Origin: JBGTFE01 sp036403235
GTDB taxonomy: Bacteria > Acidobacteriota > Blastocatellia > Pyrinomonadales > Pyrinomonadaceae
Assembly: GCA_036403235.1 (NCBI GenBank)
Contig: DASWRI010000006.1
Coordinates: 1-45,571, forward strand
Direction of reading: 5' to 3'
DNA length: 45,571 nucleotides
Shown: piece after piece, positions 7,731 through 15,411 of the stretch
Position numbering within the stretch: position 1 is the first letter of the stretch
How the letters are laid out: each line of letters starts with the position of its first letter
The notes under the pieces: model-generated
What the model saw: only the letters and a program-made list of their open reading frames with translations
Told to the model about the DNA's origin: nothing
The model's database searches: none
Position numbers and translations under genes: made by a program

Positions 7731-10025
7731 TTAGCGAGTGATTACCGGAATGTCGCCGTTCAAACCGAATTGTCTGAAGTCGAACGTTCCGTCAACGCTG
7801 CGCCAGATGTACCAGATGCCGGTCGAAGGACGGAAGACCGCAATGTCGGTCTTGTTGTCGCCGTCATAATTTCCGGCGACCGGAATGTCGTCGCTCAAAC
7901 CGAACTGGCGGATGTCGAACGCGCCGTCGCTGGTGCGCCAGATATACCAGACGCCCGTCGAAGGACGATAAACCGCAACGTCGTCGCGTCCGTCGCCGTC
8001 AAAGTCGCCCGCCACGGGTTTGTCGCCCGCCTGACCGAATTTGACGATTCCGACGCCGCCGTCATGGCTCTTAATCCAATACCAGACGCCGGTCGAAGGA
8101 CGAAATACGGTGATGTCCTGTTTGCCGTCGCCGTCCATATCGGTCGTCACCGGAATGTCTTCGCTCGTTCCGAATTGAACGATGATGAAGCCGCTGTTGT
8201 CGCTCTTCTGGACATACCACGTTCCGGTCGAAGGACGGAACACGGCCACATCGTTGCGTCCGTCGCCGTCAAAGTCGCCGCGCACCGGAGTGTCCGAGGC
8301 AAAGCCGAACTGTGACGAGCTGATTCCGCCGTCGGAGCTGCGTTTGATTTCCCATACTCCCGCGCCGTTGACGTTTTTGAACAAAGCCGAATCGGTTTTT
8401 CCGTCGCCGTCGTAATCGGCCGAAACCGGAACGTCGCCGATTGCGCCGAAGCTCGTCGCGGTAAAGCCCTGGCTGTTCATCGAGTACCAGTTTCCTTCAT
8501 TCGGACGATAGACGGCCAGGTCGTTGGTTCCGTCGCCGTCAAAATCGGCGCGGTTTGATTGCTGCGTAAAGCGTCCGCGCAGCTCGCCGTTCGGATTATT
8601 CGCGCTGGTTATGGTAACCACCCACAAACCGGCACGAAGCAGCTGAACCTGAATAGGCGTCACGTCGATTGTGACGGTCGGGAAATTCCCGTCTATTCCG
8701 CCGATTGTGCCGAAATCGTGAATGATTGAATTCGAGCCTATATCGGCAATGATTTGCGCGCCGGTCTGGGCGCTCGAAAGCGTGTGAAATTCACCCGTCA
8801 ACGTAGCCTGCGTTTCGTCCGCGCTTAAAGTTACCTTAAATTCGGCCGTACCGTTGGTCGTTACCGGCGGGTCAATCTGGCTGCCGGTCGGATGAGATTC
8901 GAAGAATCTGCCGAGGCTTGGCGATGCCGTCGGGCTCGGACTCGGCGACGGGCTTTCGGTCGGCGACGGTGAAACTGTCGGCGAAACTGAAGGACTGACG
9001 GTCGGTGAAACGCTCGGACTGGCCGAAGGCGAAACCGACGGGCTCGGAGACGGACTGCCGGTCGCGCCGCCGAAAACTCCCGAAAGAATCGTCGCGCCGT
9101 TGTTCAAAATAGCAACCGTCGAACCGGCAGTTACCTGCGGCACGGTTTGACCGTTGTCGGAGCGAAGTCTGAGACGACCTTCGCCGCCGCTGACAAAGAT
9201 TTGCCCGACGCCGACGCCGTTGACCGTAACCGTCAGCGCCGTTCCGTTTGCTACGTTAACCTGGAAAATGCGAGTTTCCAATTCGATGCGGCTGCTGTGA
9301 ATTTCAAATTGTGAAAAACCGTTCGGCAGCACGCCGTTAACCGTTGCGCCCGATAAACCGGCGAACAAATCACCGCCGTTGGGCGAACCTGCCGGGCTCG
9401 GGCTGACTGACGGGGAAACCGTCGGACTCGGGCTGCCGCTCGGAGAACCGGTCGGACTGGCCGTCGGCGAGACTGAAGGGCTCGGCGAACCATTCGGCGA
9501 ACCGCTCGGGCTGACCGAGGGGCTCGGGCTTCCGTTCGGCGAGCCTGACGGTGAAACCGACGGCGACGGCGTTGCGGTTACCGTTCCGAAAGTTCCGGCC
9601 AAAATAGCCGCGCCGTTTTGTCTGACTTCAATCGGATTACCAAAATTAACAACCGGCACCGTTTGGCCGTTGTTTGTATCGAGACTTAAAGACGCATTGC
9701 TGAATCCGTCAACGCTCATTTGTCCGACCAGCGCATTGTTGATATAAACTTCAAGCGCTGTGCCGGCCGCGAGATTGACCGAGCTTGCCTGCACCGTAAG
9801 ACGGCGTCTGCCGCTGTCATCGAGGCGGTGCTCGCTGAATCCGGCGGGTGTCACGTCGTTAATCGGCGCACCCGTCAGCGAAGCCTGTGTTCTCGTGTCG
9901 CTTATCATTTCTTCGGCAGATGCCTTCGAACCGTTTAATGCGAACGGAATAACCACCCACAAGGCAGCCAACAGCAACACCGCGCCAACTTTGAATAAAT
10001 TGCGATTTTTCGCTGTTTGTTTCAT
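7731..10025 (-). CDS. Secreted VCBS/FG-GAP-repeat protein with CHRD domain and Pro-Ser linkers
   Basis: 764 residues. A signal peptide (about 1-37) is followed by domain A (about 45-147), a Pro-Ser-Gly linker (150-217), domain B (about 222-321), a second Pro-Ser linker (322-371), a CHRD domain (about 378-488) and six VCBS/FG-GAP repeats to the end. The repeats have cores such as DFDGDGRNDVAVFRPSTGTWY, whose DxDxDG loops probably bind calcium. Domains A and B are copies of each other (shared pattern: G-hydrophobic-N-P-GF, GTAL-V, NGQTVP, NGA-IL-G-FG). I do not recognise a named family for them. The protein is probably surface or extracellular, with a propeller-like C-terminus for binding. It has its own copy of the TGTCTTTTT-N14-CACTGTT promoter element, shared with the subtilase and the small sigma-linked protein. 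Confidence 0.9.
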   Translation of the reverse strand: MKQTAKNRNLFKVGAVLLLAALWVVIPFALNGSKASAEEMISDTRTQASLTGAPINDVTPAGFSEHRLDDSGRRRLTVQASSVNLAAGTALEVYINNALVGQMSVDGFSNASLSLDTNNGQTVPVVNFGNPIEVRQNGAAILAGTFGTVTATPSPSVSPSGSPNGSPSPSVSPSGSPNGSPSPSVSPTASPTGSPSGSPSPTVSPSVSPSPAGSPNGGDLFAGLSGATVNGVLPNGFSQFEIHSSRIELETRIFQVNVANGTALTVTVNGVGVGQIFVSGGEGRLRLRSDNGQTVPQVTAGSTVAILNNGATILSGVFGGATGSPSPSPSVSPSASPSVSPTVSPSVSPTVSPSPTESPSPSPSPTASPSLGRFFESHPTGSQIDPPVTTNGTAEFKVTLSADETQATLTGEFHTLSSAQTGAQIIADIGSNSIIHDFGTIGGIDGNFPTVTIDVTPIQVQLLRAGLWVVTITSANNPNGELRGRFTQQSNRADFDGDGTNDLAVYRPNEGNWYSMNSQGFTATSFGAIGDVPVSADYDGDGKTDSALFKNVNGAGVWEIKRSSDGGISSSQFGFASDTPVRGDFDGDGRNDVAVFRPSTGTWYVQKSDNSGFIIVQFGTSEDIPVTTDMDGDGKQDITVFRPSTGVWYWIKSHDGGVGIVKFGQAGDKPVAGDFDGDGRDDVAVYRPSTGVWYIWRTSDGAFDIRQFGLSDDIPVAGNYDGDNKTDIAVFRPSTGIWYIWRSVDGTFDFRQFGLNGDIPVITR

Positions 10026-10116
10026 TTTTACTATTACCTTCCTAATTCCTAGATTTCGTTTCTCTGAAGCCGCATTTCAATTTTTGTCGTGAAGTTTTTT
10101 TACGGCTTTTCAAATG

Positions 10117-10146
10117 AACAGTGCGAAATGTTCTGTGAAAAAGACA
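10117..10146 (-). promoter_or_regulatory. Shared promoter-like element, copy 1 (VCBS-repeat gene)
   Basis: On the minus strand it reads TGTCTTTTT, 14 bases, CACTGTT, about 91 bp upstream of the VCBS-repeat start. The same two boxes with exactly the same 14-base spacer occur at 11672-11701 and 15310-15339. As hexamers it reads TGTCTT-N17-CACTGT, a plausible -35/-10 geometry. An AGGAAGG ribosome site lies close to the start codon. Confidence 0.7.
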
Positions 10147-10171
10147 TAACCTTAAATAAATTTTCAAAAAT

Positions 10172-10204
10172 AAAAAGTCCAGATGAACTTCACCTGAACT
10201 TTTT
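10172..10204 (-). terminator. Terminator of the subtilase gene
   Basis: A minus-strand hairpin AAAAAGTTCAG / CTGGACTTTTT, 11 bp with one G-T pair and an 11-base loop, ending in a T-run. It lies about 30 bp past the subtilase stop and before the promoter element of the VCBS gene, so the two genes are separate transcription units. Confidence 0.75.
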
Positions 10205-10232
10205 ATTTCTTTTTCTGATGATTTATAAATTT

Positions 10233-11630
10233 TTACTGTTGACAGGCCGGCTGCGTGGCGACATCCGTACGAATGTCCATCAGCGCGCGCAGAGCGTCAA
10301 CTCGGCCGGTTTTCATCCACGCTCCGCTTCTTGATGACATCGGAATCGTGCAGTCCCATTCCAGACTCGTTTCTTCTATCCGGTTAACCGTTTGGTCGGT
10401 CGTCAGATTCGGGTTGCGCGCCTTGACCATCGCGACGATGCCTGAAACTATCGGGGCCGCCATCGAAGTTCCCGACCAGACGGCGTAGCGCCCGCCCGGA
10501 ATTGCGCTGATGATATTTTCGCCCGGCGCGACCGTTCGCACCCAGCGCTCGTGTCCGCTGTCGGCGTTAGCCATTGTGGAAAAAGCGGCCAGCTTGTCGT
10601 AGCGAGTGCTCGCGCCGACGCTCAATAGATTGGAGTCGGTCGTTCGGCGTTCCGCCGCCGGATAAACGTAAGCCGAACCGTTGCCGATTTGACCGCCGTT
10701 GCCGGCCGCCGCCACGACGACGAGCTTTTTGTTTTGAAATTCCGGAAACTGCTGCTCGCCCGCAACGACCAAATCGTCGCAGCCGCCGAGCAAATCGTGT
10801 ATAAACGTATTGCTTTGCGGAGTCAAATTCGGACGGTAGCCGAAGCTCATATTGATGACTGTCGCGCCGTTTCGAGCCGCAAAAATCAATGCCTGTTTGA
10901 TGCGCCAGAGATTGCCTTCGCCGTTTTCGTCTAAAACGCGCAACGGCATAATTTTAACGCCGGGCGCGGTCAAAGCGATGACTCCGGCAACGTGCGTTCC
11001 GTGTCCATAAGAAGGATTATCGCGCAGAGCGCCGACTTCGCTCGGGTCGTCGTCGTCGTCGACAAAGTCTTTGCCCTGAACTAATTTGCCCTCAAAGGCC
11101 GGATGATTTAAGTCGATTCCGGTATCCAAAACCGCAACGATGACGCCGCTTCCGGTCGAGCCGACGGTCGGGTCGGTGTGAGCTTGGTCAAGCCGGATTA
11201 AACCGGGAAACCACTGTTTGGAGTAACCTTTCGCGCTGCCGCCGATGGCCCACGATTGCCCGATGGCCCACGATTGTCCCTGCGTCCAGTCGAGTCCGGG
11301 AGTTTCGACCGCTTTTACTTTTCGATTGGTTTCTCTCTGTGAGATGCGCCCGTCGCCCTGCATCGCCGACGCCACCTGACAGGGCGTCTGCCCGTTGGTA
11401 ATCTGCATTCGATAAGTCGGCGGTACGCCGACCGTTTCAATCGGCGTCGGGTTCAAACCGTATTGCGTCGCCACGGCGGGCAAATCCGCTTGATTGACGA
11501 GGTCGACAAATATTTCACCCGGAACGGCTTCGCAAGCTTCCGTCTGAGCGTGGCCGCTGCCAAAAAACACAAAAACCGAAAGCAAAGCGAAACACGCTTT
11601 CGGCAAATTATTTGCGATAAACTTCTTCAT
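10233..11630 (-). CDS. Secreted S8 family serine peptidase (subtilase)
   Basis: About 465 residues. A signal peptide (1-28, ending GSGHAQ) and a propeptide-like region (about 30-115) precede the peptidase domain. The triad is intact: Asp169 in VLDTGID, His210 in GHGTHVAG and Ser389 in SGTSMAAP. The oxyanion Asn is about residue 311 (AAAGNGG). Such enzymes are exported endopeptidases. I chose the ATG at 11630 because AAGGGG sits just upstream and the alternative GTG has no ribosome site. A short tandem duplication (WAIGQS twice) lies between propeptide and catalytic domain. The gene has its own copy of the shared promoter element about 41 bp upstream and its own terminator downstream, so it belongs to the putative sigma regulon. 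Confidence 0.93.
   Translation of the reverse strand: MKKFIANNLPKACFALLSVFVFFGSGHAQTEACEAVPGEIFVDLVNQADLPAVATQYGLNPTPIETVGVPPTYRMQITNGQTPCQVASAMQGDGRISQRETNRKVKAVETPGLDWTQGQSWAIGQSWAIGGSAKGYSKQWFPGLIRLDQAHTDPTVGSTGSGVIVAVLDTGIDLNHPAFEGKLVQGKDFVDDDDDPSEVGALRDNPSYGHGTHVAGVIALTAPGVKIMPLRVLDENGEGNLWRIKQALIFAARNGATVINMSFGYRPNLTPQSNTFIHDLLGGCDDLVVAGEQQFPEFQNKKLVVVAAAGNGGQIGNGSAYVYPAAERRTTDSNLLSVGASTRYDKLAAFSTMANADSGHERWVRTVAPGENIISAIPGGRYAVWSGTSMAAPIVSGIVAMVKARNPNLTTDQTVNRIEETSLEWDCTIPMSSRSGAWMKTGRVDALRALMDIRTDVATQPACQQ
11240..11281. repeat. 18-bp tandem duplication inside the subtilase gene
   Basis: The segment GATGGCCCACGATTG is present twice in a row, in frame, giving WAIGQSWAIG at about residues 121-130 of the subtilase, at the edge between propeptide and catalytic domain. 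Confidence 0.7.
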
Positions 11631-11671
11631 TTTCCCCTTCACGATATAAATGATTGCTTTCTTACCGTATA

Positions 11672-11701
11672 AACAGTGCGAATTTTTTCTTCAAAAAGAC
11701 A
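11672..11701 (-). promoter_or_regulatory. Shared promoter-like element, copy 2 (subtilase gene)
   Basis: TGTCTTTTT-N14-CACTGTT on the minus strand, about 41 bp upstream of the subtilase ATG. It shares extra bases with copy 1 next to the second box (TTCGCACTGTT in both). The identical box spacing in three genes of this region is the main support. Confidence 0.72.
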
Positions 11702-11734
11702 TTTTGCAAACAATTTTTTTGTCGAAACAGAAAT

Positions 11735-14545
11735 TTATCTGCCGATTAAAGCGAAAGGCGACCAGAAGTAAGGATGCGCACCGCGCTTGATGAAATTGTT
11801 TTGAGCAAGCTTTAAAGATGCCGCAACGCTCGCGCCGCGTTGCAAATTTTTATAGAAATCTTTCATCAAGTGGGTCGTCGCCTCGTCGTTGACCGTCCAC
11901 AGACTCAAAACGAGCGAGCTGACGCCGGCTGAAAGAAAACCGCGCGCGAGACCTAAAATCTCGTCGCCCGCGTAAATTTTATTGAGACCCGTCTCGCACG
12001 CGCTCAGAGTCACAAGGTCGGCGCGCAGGTTCTGGGCGCAGATATCGCGCACCGTCACCGAGCCGTCGGCCAGATGAAGGCTGGAAAACAATGGATTTTC
12101 GGCGCGAAACTGCCCGTGACAGGCGAAATGCAGAATGTCGAAATCGGGCGCGTTTTGCGTGTAGGCTGAAAAAGTGGCTTTTTCGCCGAGAAAGCTTTCC
12201 GACGTTTTGAAAATTTTTCGCAGAGCTTTTATTTCTTCGTTGACGAGCGGAATATGCTCGTCGGCAAAGCCAATCAGCAAAGCTCTTTTCGGGTTTTTAG
12301 ATTGCTTTTCGCTTAAAACCTGCCAGACCGTCGCGCTCGGCGCGTAGACGACTTCGCGCGTTTCAATCACATATTTCTCGCCGTCGTGCAGAGCGTGAAA
12401 CGGAACGTAATGCGCCGCATCGACGGGCGCGATGACCAAATCTTTTTCGCCGATTAAAGATTCGAGCGGTTCGAGCAGCTTTGCATAGAGCTTCTGCAAA
12501 TAAGAATCCGCGCGCGTTTTCAGCTCGCCGACAAAGTTTCCGAGCCGACCGGCGCCGTAACGGAGCGCGCCGAACTGAAACTGCAAACCTTCCAAAAGCG
12601 CGAGAACTTCGGCTTTTTCCGCCAAATCGACGACAAAATGAATTTTTTTGTCGTCGATGACAAAAGCGGAAAATTTGTCTTCAAAATTTACAAACTCTAT
12701 CAATGCTTTGCGCTTGCCGAGCAGTTTTTGGAGACGTTTGATGTCCGAAAAACCGCCCTTTTCCTGAATGCGCGTCTTGCTCGTTTTAGTGCTCTCGATT
12801 TGCCGCATCACGCCGGAAATCTGTTTTTCGCGCTTTTTCGCTTCCTTTTGCAAACCGGCAAATTCCGATTCTTCGGCGCGGTTCAGGCGGCTGTAAAACC
12901 AATTCAATTCCTCGCGCAGAGCCACGAGTTTCGTCTTCAGGCGCGCCGAGACTTTCGCGTTTTCAAATGTTTTTAAATCGCCGCCGAGCGTTTCCGCCAG
13001 CGAACGCGCGCGCGCTTTTTCAATCATCAAAAACGCGTCTTCGAATTTGTTTTCGGCGAGATATATCTTCGCCAGATTTTCAAACGGCACGAGCTTATCG
13101 GCGAGAAAAGCCATCCGAAATTCTTCGGCCGCAAGCGGCGCGCGCAGCGTTTCGATTAATTTCACCGCCTTTTTAAAATGCTTTTCCGCCTTGCGCGCGT
13201 CGCCCGTCTGCAAGGCGAGCTCGCCGAGCGAGTTTAGCGAGGCCTGCGCCAGATTGAGCCGTTCCTGACGGCTCGCTTTCGTCAAAGTTTCCTCGAGCAG
13301 ATATTCGGCCGTCGCATATTTTCCGAGATTTCTGAGCGCTTCGCCCTTGAGCCATTCGGTCATCAGTTTCGGGCGCACGTTTTCGCTTTTTTTCAAAAGA
13401 TTTTCGACTTCTTCGATTAAAACGAGCGCGCTTTTAAAGTTTTTAACGGCAAGCTCGAGCCGCGCTTCGCTGAGCTTGACGACCGCCGCGCCGGGCAGAT
13501 TTTTTTCGAGCTCGTAAAGCCGCGCCGATTTGACGAGCTCGCGTTTGGCTATATTCGTCTCGCGCAGAGCGACCGCCGCGCGGCCGAAATTGGCGCGCGC
13601 GCGCGCTTCTTCGGCCCGGAGCTTTAGTTTTTTTAATTTGTCGGCGACTTTTTCGTAAATTTCGAAAGCTTCTTTGGCGAGATTCAGCTCCAGATAAATG
13701 TCGGCGATTTCGAGCTCGGCAATCGCCGTCTGGTGCGGCATTTTCAAATCCTCGTATTTTTGCCGTGAAAGCTCGAGAAAGCGCAGAGCGTCGTCGTATT
13801 TTCCGCGATACATCGAAAGATTTCCCATGCTCGCCTCGATTTCGGCTTCGGTAACGAGCATTTTCGCGGCGCGCGCGTGACTGAGCGCCTGCTCGTAAAA
13901 ATCTTCGGCCTTGCGAAAATCGTTGAGCGCCGAATAAATAATCGCCAGATTGTTGGCGCACATCGTCAGCCACGTTTTGTCGTCGAGCCGGATAAATCTC
14001 CGGCGCGCGGCGAGAAAATACGCTTCGGCTTCGGCGTAAAAAGCGCGCCGGAGAGCGATATTCCCGATATTCATCTCGATTTTCCCGGCGGCCAGCTCGT
14101 CGTCGTATTTTTCAAAAATCTTTAAAGCTTTTTTGCCCGAAGCGATGGCGGCGTCGTAGCGGCCAAGCAGAGCGAGCGCGAGAAGCTTGGCGACCTGCGG
14201 CTGCGCCGAGGTGTGCTCCTGTTTGATTTTTTGAAACATCTCGGCGGCGCGGTCGAGATTTTCGACCGCCGACTCGATTTTCCCGCGCGTCAGCTCGGAA
14301 ATTCCCGCAACCCAGAAACACAGGGCTTTGATTTCTTTGTCGCCGTTGATTTTTACGAGACTTTTTAAGGCTTTCGCCGCCTTTTGCGCTTTGGTCGGCT
14401 CGCTCGTCCACGATTCGTAGCAGATTTCTTTGAGCGCCAGCGCCAGCTCGGCGTCAACCTGATTTTTATTTTCGGCCAGCAAATTTTTTCTTTCAGTTTC
14501 GTTTTTGGCTGAAATTAGTTTTTCCGCTAGTTTTCGACGAAGCAT
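11735..14545 (-). CDS. TPR-CHAT caspase-like protease
   Basis: 936 residues with no signal peptide, so probably cytoplasmic. About residues 50-470 are tetratricopeptide repeats (for example KIEMNIGNIALRRAFYAEAE and KAEDFYEQALSHARAAK), followed by a charged helical stretch (about 520-620). The C-terminal CHAT domain (about 650-936) has both catalytic residues of this caspase/separase-like clan: His810 in FACHGQ and Cys850 in LSACETG. It also has the typical GDEILGLARGFLSAG and the end PYFWSPFALIG. CHAT proteases cut specific protein partners, and TPRs usually choose partners. The ATG at 14545 lacks a clear ribosome site. Its position beside an ECF sigma factor and a small protein resembles Craspase output modules, but no CRISPR gene is here. 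The shared promoter element is not found directly upstream. Confidence 0.93.
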   Translation of the reverse strand: MLRRKLAEKLISAKNETERKNLLAENKNQVDAELALALKEICYESWTSEPTKAQKAAKALKSLVKINGDKEIKALCFWVAGISELTRGKIESAVENLDRAAEMFQKIKQEHTSAQPQVAKLLALALLGRYDAAIASGKKALKIFEKYDDELAAGKIEMNIGNIALRRAFYAEAEAYFLAARRRFIRLDDKTWLTMCANNLAIIYSALNDFRKAEDFYEQALSHARAAKMLVTEAEIEASMGNLSMYRGKYDDALRFLELSRQKYEDLKMPHQTAIAELEIADIYLELNLAKEAFEIYEKVADKLKKLKLRAEEARARANFGRAAVALRETNIAKRELVKSARLYELEKNLPGAAVVKLSEARLELAVKNFKSALVLIEEVENLLKKSENVRPKLMTEWLKGEALRNLGKYATAEYLLEETLTKASRQERLNLAQASLNSLGELALQTGDARKAEKHFKKAVKLIETLRAPLAAEEFRMAFLADKLVPFENLAKIYLAENKFEDAFLMIEKARARSLAETLGGDLKTFENAKVSARLKTKLVALREELNWFYSRLNRAEESEFAGLQKEAKKREKQISGVMRQIESTKTSKTRIQEKGGFSDIKRLQKLLGKRKALIEFVNFEDKFSAFVIDDKKIHFVVDLAEKAEVLALLEGLQFQFGALRYGAGRLGNFVGELKTRADSYLQKLYAKLLEPLESLIGEKDLVIAPVDAAHYVPFHALHDGEKYVIETREVVYAPSATVWQVLSEKQSKNPKRALLIGFADEHIPLVNEEIKALRKIFKTSESFLGEKATFSAYTQNAPDFDILHFACHGQFRAENPLFSSLHLADGSVTVRDICAQNLRADLVTLSACETGLNKIYAGDEILGLARGFLSAGVSSLVLSLWTVNDEATTHLMKDFYKNLQRGASVAASLKLAQNNFIKRGAHPYFWSPFALIGR

Positions 14546-14594
14546 AAAATTTTAATTAACCGAAACTGCCTGTTAAGGGCTTGTTTTGCCCATG

Positions 14595-14660
14595 AATAAA
14601 CGCGAAATGACACGAAAATATTTTAATTTTTTTTCTCTTTCGCGCTGTTTCGCGTTTATT
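14595..14660. repeat. Intergenic mirrored element (AATAAACGCGAAA arms)
   Basis: Left arm AATAAACGCGAAATGACACG plus AAA, right arm its reverse complement with 19 of 23 positions matching, about 20 AT-rich bases between. It lies between the small sigma-linked gene and the CHAT gene, both read leftward, so it would be in the 5' leader if they are co-transcribed. Confidence 0.75.
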
Positions 14661-14708
14661 TGCGGGCGCGTTTTATCAACTTGATTAAATCGCAGCTTAG
14701 GTTAATTA

Positions 14709-14758
14709 TAACGCACGAAAGGCGAAAAGCTTTTTACGGCCTTTCGCCTTGCGAATTG
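14709..14758. repeat. Hairpin downstream of the small sigma-linked gene
   Basis: The minus strand can fold AAGGCGAAA against TTTTCGCCTT around a loop of about 13 bases. It is not followed by a clean T-run, so it is a poor terminator and may instead be a processing or attenuation structure in the 246-bp gap before the CHAT gene. Confidence 0.35.
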
Positions 14759-14791
14759 CTGCTAGTATTCTCCCGTTTTCTTTGCAGCAAA

Positions 14792-15289
14792 TTATTTGAT
14801 TTCCAGATTCTCAATCGTAATTTCCGTTTCGCCCGATTGAAGAGTTAAATCGTATTTGCCGCCCGGTATGTCGGTGAACGAAAATTCGCTCAGTTCATTA
14901 GCTTTTGTTTCAAAATCGCCGAGCTTGACCGTGCAGTCTGCAAAATTTTCGCCCAAAATCTGGCCTTTCAGCGCAAAACCTTTTTCCGTTTGCTTGATGC
15001 GTAAATCGACGCCGTTTTCGCCTGCCGCAAAAAGCATCTGGCGTTCAGCGGCGGCCGAAGCCGAGCGCTCGCCGAAAGCCGCTTTGTTCGGCGCTAAATC
15101 CATCTGCAAAACTGCGAGAATTTTCTGAACGAAAGTTTTTGCCGGTTGGGAGGCGCGTGTGCGGAAAATATTTTTTGACCAGCGAAGCGCGTCCTGAGGT
15201 GCGTCGACTGATTCATCGCGCTGCATCAACTTAATGATTTTCTCTAAAATTTGTTTTTCTGAATTATTTATACTCATTGCCAATAACAT
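14792..15289 (-). CDS. Small protein between ECF sigma factor and CHAT gene; C-terminal beta-sandwich-like domain
   Basis: About 165 residues, not assigned to a named family. The N-terminal third is helical (SEKQILEKIIKLMQRDESVD) and is followed by a distinctive APQDALRWSKNIFRTRA segment. The C-terminal 65 residues (about 100-165) read like a carboxypeptidase-regulatory/Ig-like beta-sandwich (GFALKGQILGENFADCTVKL, then SFTDIPGGKYDLTL). There is no signal peptide or membrane helix, so it is probably cytoplasmic. I chose the ATG at 15289 because GAGAGG lies 9 bases upstream; ATGs at 15298 and 15277 are alternatives. The third copy of the shared promoter element lies about 21 bp upstream, implying a very short leader. 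It could be a regulator of the sigma factor or the CHAT substrate; both are guesses. Confidence 0.8.
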   Translation of the reverse strand: MLLAMSINNSEKQILEKIIKLMQRDESVDAPQDALRWSKNIFRTRASQPAKTFVQKILAVLQMDLAPNKAAFGERSASAAAERQMLFAAGENGVDLRIKQTEKGFALKGQILGENFADCTVKLGDFETKANELSEFSFTDIPGGKYDLTLQSGETEITIENLEIK

Positions 15290-15309
15290 TTCTCTCATCC
15301 TCTCAAACT

Positions 15310-15339
15310 AACAGTGAAGAATTAGAGAGAAAAAAGACA
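15310..15339 (-). promoter_or_regulatory. Shared promoter-like element, copy 3 (small sigma-linked gene)
   Basis: TGTCTTTTT-N14-CACTGTT on the minus strand, in the gap between the sigma gene and the small protein gene. If the second box is a -10, transcription would start within or just before the GAGAGG ribosome site. Confidence 0.7.
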
Positions 15340-15411
15340 GGCTAAATACGAAAAAAATAAAAAGTCGAAAAATAAAAAATTCGTTTATCGCCCACACAAC
15401 TTTATCACCTT

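Noticed and set aside
9379..9747. Plus-strand frame rich in Gly-Glu-Pro-Leu repeats
   Set aside because: It is the complement of the Pro-Ser linkers of the VCBS protein and has no start signals.
14594..14663. Reading the mirrored element upstream of the CHAT gene as a terminator
   Set aside because: The arms are separated by about 20 bases and not followed by a T-run on the minus strand; it fits the general intergenic element class better.
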